The notes: generated from the sequence alone by a model not told the origin. A stretch of 64,000 bases of DNA from Trichormus sp. NMC-1 (GCF_001858025.1 NZ_LZQD01000001.1:1068737-1132736), one strand, 5' to 3'. Shown: positions 36,337-45,202, counted from the first letter of the stretch. Program-made: numbers and translations.

Positions 36337-36792
36337 TTAAGCAATTTTTTGATAAACAACATTAATTTTAGGTTGAGATGTTTCTGTTTCTTGAGTGTCA
36401 AATAAATTAGCGTCAACTTCAATATAATCATTTAAAACATTAACAGGTAATAATTCTGTTAAACCTAAAATATCTACAGAATAACCATCCCTGATAAAAA
36501 TAGTAATAATTTCTTGAGTATTTTTAACTAAAGTAGCTTCTAAATCTATGACTTGTCCTTCCTCCTGTAAAAGTTGTAAAAAATCTGGAGAAGAAATAGT
36601 GATATTTTCTTGATTATTCAAAATAGATGTTAAACGATTTCCTAATAATTCTGTTGCATCTATTTCAGTAATCAGCCATTGTGATTCAGGAGAGGTTTTA
36701 GCTAGATCATCAACAATAATATAAACACGATTTTCTATTTTTTCTTCTGGTTGAATAACTAGGGTAAAAGCCGATTTTTGGAAGTTATTCAT
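36337..36792 (-). CDS. Hypothetical protein between two antitoxin genes
   Basis: A 151-residue acidic protein that I do not recognise. It has alternating strands and short helices (FTLVIQPEEKIENRVYIIVD, EATLVKNTQEIITIFIRDGY, SVDILGLTELLPVNVLNDYI) and no signal peptide, membrane helix, Cys cluster or catalytic motif. It sits between the brnA-like gene (27 bp upstream) and the higB remnant, so it may be read together with them; its insertion could be tied to loss of the toxin's 5' part. It may be a species-restricted gene. Confidence 0.6.
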   Translation of the reverse strand: MNNFQKSAFTLVIQPEEKIENRVYIIVDDLAKTSPESQWLITEIDATELLGNRLTSILNNQENITISSPDFLQLLQEEGQVIDLEATLVKNTQEIITIFIRDGYSVDILGLTELLPVNVLNDYIEVDANLFDTQETETSQPKINVVYQKIA

Positions 36793-36819
36793 AGAGGTTG
36801 TGGTTGTTTACTACTGAAA

Positions 36820-37053
36820 CTAACCAGCAATCACCTTTTTATCAAGACGTTCAGCCAGCCATAATTTAATAATAGAATCAGAAGTTACACCTAAACGTTT
36901 GGCTTCTTGTTCTAATGCTTCTATCATCCACACAGGAAAATCAATATTCACTCTTTTTTGTTCATAACCGGGACGACGTGCTTGAGATAGGTCTAAAAAC
37001 TCAGTGATATCTTCATCATTATCAAATTTAGTATCAAATTCTTCAGCTTTCAT
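36820..37053 (-). CDS. brnA: BrnA-type (ribbon-helix-helix) antitoxin
   Basis: A 77-residue protein: acidic N-terminal part (EEFDTKFDNDEDITEFLDLS) and a C-terminal ribbon-helix-helix region with KRVNIDFPVWMIEALEQEAK and LGVTSDSIIKLWLAERL, as in BrnA/CopG-like antitoxins. It would neutralise a BrnT ribonuclease and repress the operon. Its ATG overlaps the end of a brnT frame by 11 bp, the usual arrangement, but that toxin is truncated. Confidence 0.75.
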   Translation of the reverse strand: MKAEEFDTKFDNDEDITEFLDLSQARRPGYEQKRVNIDFPVWMIEALEQEAKRLGVTSDSIIKLWLAERLDKKVIAG

Positions 37054-37156
37054 AAATTTTTACCTCTTCAGTACGAGAACGACGAACAGAAATAATCCTT
37101 ATTTTATCACTACGATAGGTAATGACTGCTGACCAATGTTTATCGGATAGTACCAA
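37043..37156 (-). pseudogene. C-terminal remnant of a BrnT-like toxin
   Basis: Reads LVLSDKHWSAVITYRSDK, IRIISVRRSRTEEVKIYES and a stop, the last ~37 residues of a BrnT ribonuclease (typical GxSDxxR-L-VV-TYR...IRIISARxA...E). A TGA precedes it, and the N-terminal half is missing; the hairpin repeat at 37205-37237 lies about 50 bp further upstream and may mark the breakpoint. The usual Arg in SDKHR is Trp here. Confidence 0.75.
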
Positions 37157-37204
37157 TCATAGAATGTTGCTTTTATAACCCTGTCTCTGTATATCATAAC
37201 TCAG

Positions 37205-37237
37205 AGATCCCCGACTTCTTCAAGAAGTCGGGGATCT
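37205..37237. repeat. Hairpin repeat AGATCCCCGACTTCTT..., second copy
   Basis: AGATCCCCGACTTCT, TCA, AGAAGTCGGGGATCT; differs by one loop base from the copy at 30341-30373. Confidence 0.85.
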
Positions 37238-37303
37238 GAAAAATTTACTGATTATTATTAAATCGGAAGAATTACAAATTAACACTTTACCAAAAAACGA
37301 AAA

Positions 37304-38044
37304 ATGCAAATTGTTAAACGCAATATTGAATTAAGAGTAGATGATAGTTTAATGCGGGTTTATGTCGCATCTCCTAAACCAGAGGGTAAATATCCAGGAA
37401 TTGTTTTTTACAGTGATATTTATCAATTAGGTGATGCCATAATTCGGTTAGTTAATTATTTAGCTGGGTTTGGTTATGTTGTCGCAGCACCGGAAATTTT
37501 TCACCGGATAGAACCTGTGGGTTCAGTAATTGAACCTAATGATCTTGGCAGAATGCGCGGTAATGATGATGCACGACGGACGTTAATTTCTGAATATGAT
37601 GCTGATACTCGTGCTGTCATTGATTTTCTCAAACATGACAGTTCAGTTATTGCTGATAAAATCGGAACATTGGGTTTTTGTATTGGTGGACATTTAGCTT
37701 TTCGTGCTGCTTTTGAAAGTGAAATTGAAGCCGCTATTTGTTGTTATCCTACAGGTATTCCTAGCGGTAAATTAGGTAAAGGTGTCGCAGATACTATTCA
37801 CAGAGTTAATGAAATTAAAGAGGAAATGTTGTTAATTTTTGGTACTCAAGATCCGCATATTTCTGAACATGACAGACATACAATAATTAATGCTTTAGAA
37901 AATGCTAAAGTACCTCATCAACTTTTCTGTTATGAAGCGGAACATACTTTTATGAGAGATGATGGTTATCGTTTTGATGCTGTTGCGGCTACTTCAGCTT
38001 GGAGGGAAATTATCGCTTTTTTGGAGAGGAAGTTTAAAAGGTAA
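37304..38044 (+). CDS. Dienelactone hydrolase family protein
   Basis: A 246-residue alpha/beta hydrolase. The nucleophile elbow GFCIGGH has Cys as in carboxymethylenebutenolidase; the Asp is in IFGTQDPHIS and the His in YEAEHTFMRDD, so the Cys-Asp-His triad is complete. The N-terminal strand region (GIVFYSDIYQLGDAIIRLVN) follows the family. Such enzymes open cyclic dienelactones from chlorocatechol breakdown but are common with unknown substrates in cyanobacteria. It is transcribed alone; a palindromic element follows and may end both this and the convergent rimM transcript. Confidence 0.82.
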   Translation: MQIVKRNIELRVDDSLMRVYVASPKPEGKYPGIVFYSDIYQLGDAIIRLVNYLAGFGYVVAAPEIFHRIEPVGSVIEPNDLGRMRGNDDARRTLISEYDADTRAVIDFLKHDSSVIADKIGTLGFCIGGHLAFRAAFESEIEAAICCYPTGIPSGKLGKGVADTIHRVNEIKEEMLLIFGTQDPHISEHDRHTIINALENAKVPHQLFCYEAEHTFMRDDGYRFDAVAATSAWREIIAFLERKFKR

Positions 38045-38052
38045 TCATAAAC

Positions 38053-38140
38053 ATAATTGTAGGTTGGGTTGACGTTAGGAAACCCAACATTTACAGATTT
38101 TTGTTGGGTTGCGCTGTCGCTTAACCCAACCTACAATTAT
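38053..38140. repeat. Palindromic GTAGGTTGGGTT element
   Basis: 18-bp inverted repeats ATAATTGTAGGTTGGGTT and AACCCAACCTACAATTAT enclose a 52-bp core with AAACCCAAC and GTTGGGTT. It fills the gap between two convergent genes and could serve as bidirectional terminator. Related to the element at 21902-21987. Confidence 0.8.
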
Positions 38141-38854
38141 CTAATCATTAATTGACAACAAACCGGGGGGAGGAGTGATTTCAACTCGACGGGTTTCTAA
38201 ATCGACAACAGGAACAATTTCCATAACAAAAGGAATTAAAACATTTTTTCGTTCTTTTTCTGTTGTTGGTTCTTCGTCATTAGCTGCAAAAGCTGGATCT
38301 AATTGTACTTCTAATAAATCATGACCTGAAGGTAATAAATCCACCACCGTTCCTACAAATTCCCCCGATTCCTGCATAAAGACTTGCAATCCTATCAAGT
38401 CTAAAACATGAAATTCACCTTCGTCTAATTCTGGGCGATCGCTAATTGGCACAAAAAATCGACAATCACGCATATTTTCAGCAGCAGTGCGATCGCTTAC
38501 TCCCTTCAATTTAATCACATAAAGATTCTTATTCTCAATATACCGCCCATCTAATAACTCTACCTGTTGCAGTTCTGTTTCTCCTGGACGTAATAACCAG
38601 CGTGTTCCCGGTTCCTCAAAGCGTTCGGGAAAATCAGTATTAGGATAAACCCGCAACTCCCCAGTTAAACCTTGAGGAGAGACAATTTTACCAATTTCCA
38701 ACCAATCATCAAGATTAGGGCTTGGTTGAGAACGGGGTTTCTCAGCCCTTACAGCACTAGGAACAGATGCTTTTTGAACCTTCCCCGGCTGTTCCCCCGC
38801 TTCCCTACTTCCTTGCTTTTTCTTCTTCGCGTTCTTCGTGCCTTCGCGGTTCAT
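38141..38854 (-). CDS. rimM: Ribosome maturation factor RimM with a repeat-derived N-terminal extension
   Basis: A 237-residue protein. The RimM domain begins near residue 48 (DDWLEIGKIVSPQGLTGELR) and the PRC-barrel follows (EFHVLDLIGLQVFMQESGEF, GHDLLEVQL, VLIPFVMEIVPVVDLE). RimM helps 16S rRNA maturation and 30S assembly. The first ~45 residues (MNREGTKNAKKKKQGSREAG...) are basic and low-complexity and are encoded by CGAAGGCACGAAGAACGCGA-type repeat DNA; no later start codon is obvious, so the repeat seems to have been recruited as coding sequence. It starts 5 bp after avtA, probably coupled. Confidence 0.88.
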   Translation of the reverse strand: MNREGTKNAKKKKQGSREAGEQPGKVQKASVPSAVRAEKPRSQPSPNLDDWLEIGKIVSPQGLTGELRVYPNTDFPERFEEPGTRWLLRPGETELQQVELLDGRYIENKNLYVIKLKGVSDRTAAENMRDCRFFVPISDRPELDEGEFHVLDLIGLQVFMQESGEFVGTVVDLLPSGHDLLEVQLDPAFAANDEEPTTEKERKNVLIPFVMEIVPVVDLETRRVEITPPPGLLSIND

Positions 38855-38859
38855 TTCTC

Positions 38860-40143
38860 TTACACACTCACAGGCGCAACTTGATAAACTCGTTCAGCAA
38901 CCTTAGCTAAACGCTGCATACCGATAGTAATATCCTCATCACTACCAGTTAAACTAATTCGCAGACATTGATGCTTGTGTTCCCACTCTTCTTTTAAACC
39001 AGGGAAGAAACTACTACCAGGAACAACAATCACACCCACCTTCTTTAATTCCTGGTAAAATTCCCAATCAGTCATAGGTAAATCTTGCAACCACAACCAC
39101 CCAAAAATTGCTCCTTCACCACGATGTAAAAACCAAGGTAAATTTTTGGGCATTGCTGCTTCTAAAGTGCTTTCTAACACATCAAACTTTTTCTGGTAGA
39201 AAGGACGAATTACATTTTCAGCAATATTCGCTAATGTACCTGATTCTATCGCTCTGGCTGCGATCGCTTGACCATAACGAGAAGAATGAATTCCCACATT
39301 GGTTTGGAAACATTCCAAAACCTGAATTAGCTTTTCATCTCCAATCGCTACCCCAATGCGTTCCCCCGGCAAACCCGCTTTTGATAAACTCATACAATGC
39401 AGGATATTTTCCCCAAATACCGGAGTCATTTCTGTGAAATTCAACGCTGGGAAAGGAGGTGCATAAGCTGAGTCTATAAACACAGGTACATCATAAGGTG
39501 CAGCTAAAGCCGCAATTTTATGAACTTCATCATTAGTTAAAACATTACCCGTAGGATTACAAGGACGGGAGAAAATCACACAACCAGTATTTTCCGTAAT
39601 CGAAAGTTGGTTAAAATCAGGACGATATTTAAATCTGTGTGCGGCTGCATCAATATCTAAAGTAGGCTTGTAAGCTACCAAGGCTTCTGGGAATAAACAA
39701 ACACCACCATAGCCAGTATAATCTGGACTTAATGGCAGCACAATTTCTTTTAAACTGCCGTTTTCAGTATATCCACCAAAAGCATTAGCTGCGTAAAAAT
39801 AGATAGTTTGACTACCCGCAGTGATTAAAATATTCCGCTCAGTTAAACTTAACCCATAACGCTGGTTAAAATCCTTGACAATTGCGTCAATTAATGGTGA
39901 ATAACCTTGACTAGAACCATAACGACAAACAACTTCACCATATTCAGAACTAGCTAATAAATCTGCCGTGCAATCCCGCCATAACTGTTCTACCTCTGGT
40001 AAAATCAACGGATTGCCAGCACTCAAATTATATAATTCCTGTCCCTTACTTGCTCTGAGGGTTTCGTTAATATCTTTCATAATCGCTCTCACGCCAGTTA
40101 AGTTGGACATTTGAGCGCCAATTTTAGTAAGGGCAGGTTTCAT
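38860..40143 (-). CDS. avtA: Valine-pyruvate aminotransferase
   Basis: A 427-residue fold-type I PLP aminotransferase read from ATG 40141-40143 (MKPALTKIGAQMSNLTGVRA); an open frame to 40251 has no support. Seen: YNLSAGNPLILPEVEQLWRD, FSRPCNPTGNVL, the PLP lysine in HCMSLSKAGLPGERIGVAIG, and CLRISLTGSDEDI. This matches AvtA, which makes valine from 2-oxoisovalerate using alanine. It is followed after 5 bp by rimM, an operon without an obvious functional link. Confidence 0.85.
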   Translation of the reverse strand: MKPALTKIGAQMSNLTGVRAIMKDINETLRASKGQELYNLSAGNPLILPEVEQLWRDCTADLLASSEYGEVVCRYGSSQGYSPLIDAIVKDFNQRYGLSLTERNILITAGSQTIYFYAANAFGGYTENGSLKEIVLPLSPDYTGYGGVCLFPEALVAYKPTLDIDAAAHRFKYRPDFNQLSITENTGCVIFSRPCNPTGNVLTNDEVHKIAALAAPYDVPVFIDSAYAPPFPALNFTEMTPVFGENILHCMSLSKAGLPGERIGVAIGDEKLIQVLECFQTNVGIHSSRYGQAIAARAIESGTLANIAENVIRPFYQKKFDVLESTLEAAMPKNLPWFLHRGEGAIFGWLWLQDLPMTDWEFYQELKKVGVIVVPGSSFFPGLKEEWEHKHQCLRISLTGSDEDITIGMQRLAKVAERVYQVAPVSV

Positions 40144-40458
40144 AGGCTTTTTTACAGACTTAAATAATCGCAAAAGTGGATAGTTGATTGAGTGATTGCA
40201 GCTAATACCAAGTTTATTATAGTTGCCAAAACAGCCAATCCCTTTAACCAATCTAAACCAGTGAATGCGATTTTAACAAAATCTGGTAATTAATAAAGCC
40301 CCACTTGTGAGGGTGGGGGATTTCTCTTGTAATAGGTACTAATGTACTATACATAGAATCACTTGACAAGCAATTATTGAAAATATTCCTCTCTGAGACT
40401 CTGCGCCTCTGCGTAAGATAAAATTACGTAAATCCTAACAAATACGGAGAACTATATC

Positions 40459-41568
40459 TTGGAAGTCAAAGCAGCAGTAGCTTACAGCGCAGGTAAACCC
40501 CTAACTATCGAAACCGTACAATTAGCAGCACCACAAGCTGGAGAAGTATTAATTGAGATTAAAGCCAGTGGAGTTTGTCATACTGATGCTTTTACCCTTT
40601 CTGGTAATGATCCTGAAGGCTTATTTCCGGCAATTTTAGGACATGAAGGGGCTGGTATAGTTGTAGAAGTGGGGACTGATGTCAAGAGTGTAAAACCTGG
40701 AGATCATGTAATTCCTTTATACACGCCTGAATGTCGGCAATGTGATTATTGCTTAAGCTTCAAAACTAACCTTTGTCAAGCAATTCGCGGCACACAAGGA
40801 CGGGGTTTAATGCCAGATGGTACTAGCCGTTTTAGTATCGGTGGCGACATGATTCACCATTATATGGGTACATCCACTTTCGCTAATTATACGGTATTAC
40901 CAGAAATCGCCGTTGCTAAAATTCGGGAAGATGCCCCCTTCGACAAAGTTTGTTATATCGGTTGTGGTGTCACAACAGGTATAGGTGCGGTGATATATAC
41001 AGCTAAAGTAGAAGCAGGCGCAAATGTGGTAGTTTTCGGTTTGGGTGGGATTGGTTTAAACGTCATCCAAGGGGCGCGAATGGTGGGCGCAAATATGATT
41101 ATTGGTGTCGATATTAATCCCAAAAAACGGGCTTTAGCTGAAAAATTTGGCATGACACATTTTGTCAATCCTAATGAAGTTGCAGGTGATTTAGTTCCTT
41201 ATTTAGTAGATTTAACAAAAGGTGGTGCTGACTATTCTTTTGAATGTATTGGTAATGTCGATATCATGCGTCAAGCATTGGAATGTTGTCATAAAGGTTG
41301 GGGTGTCAGTGTCATTATTGGAGTTGCTGGTGCGGGTAAGGAAATCAGCACTCGTCCCTTTCAATTAGTGACTGGTAGGGTTTGGAAAGGTTCGGCTTTT
41401 GGTGGTGCAAGGGGGCGGACTGATGTACCAAAAATAGTAGATTGGTATATGGATGGTAAAATTAATATTGATGATTTGATTACTCATGTGATGCCGATTG
41501 AAAGGATTAATGATGCTTTCGATTTGATGCACAAAGGGGAATCTATTCGGAGTGTGGTGACTTTTTAG
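40459..41568 (+). CDS. frmA: S-(hydroxymethyl)glutathione dehydrogenase / class III alcohol dehydrogenase
   Basis: A 369-residue zinc enzyme that oxidises the formaldehyde-glutathione adduct and reduces S-nitrosoglutathione. Catalytic zinc ligands in [13 protein letters not shown] and LGHEGAG, structural zinc Cys in [19 protein letters not shown] fold [19 protein letters not shown]. The start is a TTG at 40459; GGAG lies about 10 bp upstream. No S-formylglutathione hydrolase gene is adjacent. The upstream gap (40252-40458) holds a GCCCCAC...GTGGGGG hairpin and a CTCTGCGCCTCTGCGT repeat. Confidence 0.92.
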   Translation: MEVKAAVAYSAGKPLTIETVQLAAPQAGEVLIEIKASGVCHTDAFTLSGNDPEGLFPAILGHEGAGIVVEVGTDVKSVKPGDHVIPLYTPECRQCDYCLSFKTNLCQAIRGTQGRGLMPDGTSRFSIGGDMIHHYMGTSTFANYTVLPEIAVAKIREDAPFDKVCYIGCGVTTGIGAVIYTAKVEAGANVVVFGLGGIGLNVIQGARMVGANMIIGVDINPKKRALAEKFGMTHFVNPNEVAGDLVPYLVDLTKGGADYSFECIGNVDIMRQALECCHKGWGVSVIIGVAGAGKEISTRPFQLVTGRVWKGSAFGGARGRTDVPKIVDWYMDGKINIDDLITHVMPIERINDAFDLMHKGESIRSVVTF

Positions 41569-41575
41569 GTTTTAT

Positions 41576-41616
41576 GTCTCACGCAAAGGCGCAAAGGCGC
41601 AAAGGAAGAAAGGAGT
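41576..41616. repeat. CACGCAAAGGCGCAAAGGCGCAAAG repeat
   Basis: GTCTCACGCAAAGGCGCAAA and GGCGCAAAGGAAGAAAGGAG directly after frmA; longest purine-rich form of the family in the window. It stands between two convergent genes, so it does not serve as a leader here. Confidence 0.75.
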
Positions 41617-41717
41617 TATAATTAATTCAAGTTTGCTAGGTTTGAATTATGCAGTCACCAAGGGCGAAAGAATCGGCAGTAAACTTGAATGATAATCTTT
41701 ATGAAAGCGATATTCAC

Positions 41718-42641
41718 TCACCTCGCCCACTGCTTTAATATATAATCGTAAAAAGCTTTTTTATCTACTTGATCCATAGCATAAATTTTTCTGCCACCGG
41801 CGACTACTTTTGTTCGCCCTTGACTCACACCACTAGTGACAATTTCTGTTTCCCATTCTTGCAATTGATAAAATTCTGGATGTCCGAGATAAGCAGTTGC
41901 TAGAACATCCCAAAAGTAATAATCTTGGGGAATAACTAAAGCATAACATTGTCCAGCTAAATCAGAAATAGGATAATGTCGTTGTTTCCCCATTTTCTGC
42001 ACTAACTCTGATGTGACAGGTACATTGTTAGTTAAATCCAAAGGACACATAATAATTTCAATTTGGGTTTCCCATACCCGCGCTGCTGAAACTGCATCCC
42101 AATAAACGTTCCATTCGGCAGAACCATCTTGTCCTACTTCGATACTTTTTTCCACATTACCAGGAACATTTAATGCACCACCCATCCAAATAATCTTTTC
42201 AATCTTGGTTTCAATTTCTGGTGCTATATCTAATGCAGTTGCTATTGTTGTTAAAGGTCCTGTTACCATCAATGTTACAGGTTCCGGTGCTTCTCGCAAT
42301 ACCCGCACCATAAAATCTTGCCCTGTTTCTGCAACCAAAGTCGTGATTATATTTTCCTGTTGATTGAGAATTGGTAAATGATCAACAATCACAGAATCAC
42401 GACGATAAAGACGAGGGAAAGGATTAATTCCGCGCACCGTACTTTCTGCAACCGGAATGTGAGAGAATTTCATTAAATCTATAATTTTTCTAGTTGCGCT
42501 AACAGCGGGTTGAATATAGCAATCTGCTGGAGTAACGACAATACCAAGAAGTTGGATATGTTCCATTGTCAATAACAGCATAGTTGCTAAATAATCATCT
42601 ACACCGCCATCATGATCCATTAACACAAGTTGTTTTTTCAT
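41718..42641 (-). CDS. Inosine/uridine-preferring nucleoside hydrolase
   Basis: A 307-residue enzyme cleaving ribonucleosides to base and ribose. The calcium-binding Asp cluster DHDGGVDDYLATMLLL (8-23) is the variant form of the DxDxxxDD motif; VTGPLTTIATALDIAP and IIWMGGALNVPGNV are further family segments, with WNVYWDAVSAARVW near the active site (E/N-W-N-xxxD). It is divergent from a deaminase gene (19 bp between the start codons) and near ribokinase, forming a nucleoside salvage group. Confidence 0.88.
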   Translation of the reverse strand: MKKQLVLMDHDGGVDDYLATMLLLTMEHIQLLGIVVTPADCYIQPAVSATRKIIDLMKFSHIPVAESTVRGINPFPRLYRRDSVIVDHLPILNQQENIITTLVAETGQDFMVRVLREAPEPVTLMVTGPLTTIATALDIAPEIETKIEKIIWMGGALNVPGNVEKSIEVGQDGSAEWNVYWDAVSAARVWETQIEIIMCPLDLTNNVPVTSELVQKMGKQRHYPISDLAGQCYALVIPQDYYFWDVLATAYLGHPEFYQLQEWETEIVTSGVSQGRTKVVAGGRKIYAMDQVDKKAFYDYILKQWAR

Positions 42642-42659
42642 ATTGAGGAGAATTTACAA

Positions 42660-43091
42660 ATGGACGAATTTATGCAAGCTGCCATTAGGGAAGCACAACA
42701 AGGTAGGCAAGAAGGAGGAATTCCCATTGGTTCTATTCTAGTCAAAGATGGTAAAATTCTCGGCAGAGGACACAACAAACGTGTGCAAGATGGTGATCCT
42801 GTTACCCATGCGGAAATTGATTGTCTTCGCAATGCTGGCAGAATTGGCAGCTATAGAGGTACAACATTATATTCAACTTTAATGCCTTGCTATTTGTGTG
42901 CTGGTGCTGTGGTACAATTTGGCATTAAAAAAGTAATCGCTGGAGAATCAAAAACTTTTCCGGGTGCGAAAGAGTTTATGGTTTCTCACGGTGTGGAAGT
43001 TATAGATTTGAATTTGCATGAATGCGAACAAATGATGAGTGAATTTATTCAAGAAAAACCCGAATTATGGAATGAGGATATTGGGAAATAA
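42660..43091 (+). CDS. Cytosine-deaminase-like nucleoside deaminase
   Basis: A 143-residue zinc deaminase starting at ATG 42660, which has GAGGAG 9 bp upstream. Zinc/catalytic motifs are HAEIDCLRNAG and MPCYLCAGAVVQFGI (PCxxC). The segment GGIPIGSILVKDGKILGRGH and the short length resemble fungal cytosine deaminase (Fcy1), rather than TadA. It probably converts cytosine to uracil; guanine deamination is possible. Its neighbours release bases (nucleoside hydrolase) and use the ribose (ribokinase). Confidence 0.82.
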   Translation: MDEFMQAAIREAQQGRQEGGIPIGSILVKDGKILGRGHNKRVQDGDPVTHAEIDCLRNAGRIGSYRGTTLYSTLMPCYLCAGAVVQFGIKKVIAGESKTFPGAKEFMVSHGVEVIDLNLHECEQMMSEFIQEKPELWNEDIGK

Positions 43092-43098
43092 ACATATT

Positions 43099-44028
43099 TC
43101 ATAAAATCCCTTTTTCTTTTAAGAAATTATCAAAAGTCACTCGTTCAGGAAGTGATGTTTGTGCGCCTCTTTTTGTAGTTGCTAAAGCCCCTGCTGCTGC
43201 ACCCCAAACTACTGCTGTTCGTAAAGGTAGTTTTTGAAAAAGTGCTGCTGCTAAACCACTATTAAAAGCGTCACCAGCGGCAACGGTATCAACTGCATGA
43301 ACTGGGAAAGCAGGTGTAAAGAAAGCTTCTTCAGCATTGGCACAATAAACACCTTTTGCACCCAATTTTATCACTGCACACTTTACTCCCCGTTGCAGTA
43401 AAATACCTGCGGCTTTTGCGGCTGTCTCTTCTCCATTTACAGGAAAACCCACCAACTTTTCTGCTTCTAGTTCATTGGGTGTGATAATATCAATTAAGGG
43501 GTAAAGTTCATCTGGAAAATGAGTTTGTGCCGGTGCAGGATCGAGAATGACGCTAATATTGGCATTTCTCGCCGCTTTGGCAGCAGCAACTACTGTATTG
43601 ATGGGAATTTCCAATTGTAAAAGTATTGCGGTTGCTTCTGGTAATAAATGGGATAATCTTTCTACATCTTCATCATTTACGCGCCCATTTGCACCGGGAA
43701 TAATAATAATTTGATTTTCTCCACTATCCTCAACCGTGATGATAGCAATTCCCGAATTAATGTTTTTATCTATGAAGATATTTGCAGTTTTTAAGCCTGA
43801 TGATTGCAAATTTTCAATTAATTCTACACCGAACGTATCCCCACCTACACGCCCTACTATATGGGTAGGAATTCCCAATTTTGCCAGTGCTACGGCTTGA
43901 TTTGCACCTTTACCTCCAGGTGTTGTCAAAAAATCTTTCCCCGTTAGTGTTTCTCCGGGAACTGGTAAGCAAGGTGTTGTGACTACTAAGTCTATATTGA
44001 TACTGCCGAATACGATAATGGTCATCAT
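43099..44028 (-). CDS. rbsK: Ribokinase (PfkB family)
   Basis: A 309-residue sugar kinase phosphorylating ribose at O5. Seen: VVTTPCLPVPGETLTG, the substrate motif TTPGGKGANQAVALAKLG, and the ATP/anion-hole signature DTVAAGDAFNSGLAAAL with the catalytic Asp. All match RbsK. With the adjacent nucleoside hydrolase it would return ribose from nucleosides to ribose-5-phosphate and the pentose phosphate pathway. It converges with the deaminase gene (8 bp between stops). Confidence 0.9.
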   Translation of the reverse strand: MMTIIVFGSINIDLVVTTPCLPVPGETLTGKDFLTTPGGKGANQAVALAKLGIPTHIVGRVGGDTFGVELIENLQSSGLKTANIFIDKNINSGIAIITVEDSGENQIIIIPGANGRVNDEDVERLSHLLPEATAILLQLEIPINTVVAAAKAARNANISVILDPAPAQTHFPDELYPLIDIITPNELEAEKLVGFPVNGEETAAKAAGILLQRGVKCAVIKLGAKGVYCANAEEAFFTPAFPVHAVDTVAAGDAFNSGLAAALFQKLPLRTAVVWGAAAGALATTKRGAQTSLPERVTFDNFLKEKGIL

Positions 44029-44162
44029 AGTGGTTTAATTGGCAAAGATATTAGTACACATTTACTAAAATATGGTACTCTAGTATTAATGATAAATTGC
44101 TATCAGTACGCGTTCTTTGGTATTCCCTCGGTTGGTTACTGGGGGATTTTTATCGAATAGAA

Positions 44163-44192
44163 TTCAGGAGTCAGGAGTCAGGAGTCAGGAGG
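44163..44192. repeat. AGTCAGG heptanucleotide array
   Basis: Four period-7 units (CAGGAGTCAGGAGTCAGGAG...) between rbsK and the acetyltransferase gene; STRR type. Confidence 0.8.
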
Positions 44193-44213
44193 AAGAATTA
44201 GAAGCATTAACTG

Positions 44214-44747
44214 CTATAAATGGCGAATAATGTGGCAAGGATTACCCGCAGCGACGACATTTGCAGGTATATCTTTAATGACTACACTACCTGCCCCAAT
44301 GGTAGTATTATCACCAATGGTGACACCTGGACAAATAATTACACCACCACCTATCCAGACATTATTACCAATTTTAATTGGTGCAGTTAGTTCTCTACCC
44401 GTTAGTCGAGTTTCTGGGTCTGTGGGATGATAAGCTGTGTAAATCTGCACGTAAGGAGCTATTAACACATTTTCGCCAATATGAACTGTATTGCAATCTA
44501 AAATTACACAACCATAGTTTATGTATAAGTTATTGCCAGCGTAAATATTACCGCCATAGTCGCAGTGGAAAGGTGGAATAATTTTGATTTTTTCTCCTAT
44601 TTCCGCAAATAAGTCTTGTAAAATTTGCTGTCGCTGCTGTTGTTGTTCTGCGGTTGTTGAGTTGTACATTTGCAGTAGACGACTAGCACGCTGACTTTCA
44701 GCAACTAATTCCGCATCTTCTGATAAATATAACTCTCCTGCCAGCAT
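44214..44747 (-). CDS. Sugar O-acetyltransferase (left-handed beta-helix, Maa/LacA type)
   Basis: A 177-residue acetyl-CoA-dependent enzyme. An N-terminal helical Mac domain (LAGELYLSEDAELVAESQRA) is followed by hexapeptide repeats (IHIGENVLIAPYVQIYTA, IGNNVWIGGGVIICPGVTIG, DNTTIGAGSVVIKDIP). The catalytic His is in YTAYHPTDPETR and AGNPCHIIR is the family end. It acetylates maltose, glucose or a galactoside; the substrate is not fixed by sequence. It is 34 bp downstream of folB on the same strand. Confidence 0.85.
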   Translation of the reverse strand: MLAGELYLSEDAELVAESQRASRLLQMYNSTTAEQQQQRQQILQDLFAEIGEKIKIIPPFHCDYGGNIYAGNNLYINYGCVILDCNTVHIGENVLIAPYVQIYTAYHPTDPETRLTGRELTAPIKIGNNVWIGGGVIICPGVTIGDNTTIGAGSVVIKDIPANVVAAGNPCHIIRHL

Positions 44748-44781
44748 TTTTTGTTTTTCTGTTTATTCCATGACATGGTAG

Positions 44782-45147
44782 TTAATTAGACTTGCTTCGT
44801 GTTAACTCAATGCTAATTTTGCCACTAAAGTCAGGTATGGGTGCAGCGGGTTTACTGAGAATGACTTGTACTTGATTAATACCATCGCTATCTTCTAAAA
44901 TACTATCTGCGATCGCACCTGCTAATCTCTCTACCAATGCAAATTTTGAGGTTTTGACTAAATTTTGAATTAAACTAATTGTGCGACGATAATCTATTGT
45001 ATCTTCAATATTATCTGTGTTAGCGGGTTGAGAAAGATCTAACCATAATCTCACATCTACCTCAAACCATTGTCCTAATACCTGTTCTTCTGGTAAAAAC
45101 CCAGTATAGCCGTAGCAGCGAATTCCTGTTAAATGAATAGAGTCCAT
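44782..45147 (-). CDS. folB: Dihydroneopterin aldolase
   Basis: A 121-residue folate-pathway enzyme converting dihydroneopterin to hydroxymethyl-dihydropterin. Seen: DSIHLTGIRCYGYTGFLPEE (family start), the DTIDYRR segment and LVERLAGAIADSIL with the pterin-binding Glu, ending VILSKPAAPIPDFSGKISIE. Length is typical. It is divergent from menD (55 bp between starts) and followed by the acetyltransferase gene. Confidence 0.9.
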   Translation of the reverse strand: MDSIHLTGIRCYGYTGFLPEEQVLGQWFEVDVRLWLDLSQPANTDNIEDTIDYRRTISLIQNLVKTSKFALVERLAGAIADSILEDSDGINQVQVILSKPAAPIPDFSGKISIELTRSKSN

Positions 45148-45202
45148 AAATTAATGATAGGTGACTGGTGATAATTTTACCTAATTAGCAATTACTTAAT
45201 AA

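Noticed and set aside
40290-40330. GCCCCACTTGTGAGGGTGGGGG hairpin upstream of frmA
   Set aside because: Could be a decayed IS end or a dispersed repeat; neither side shows supporting sequence.
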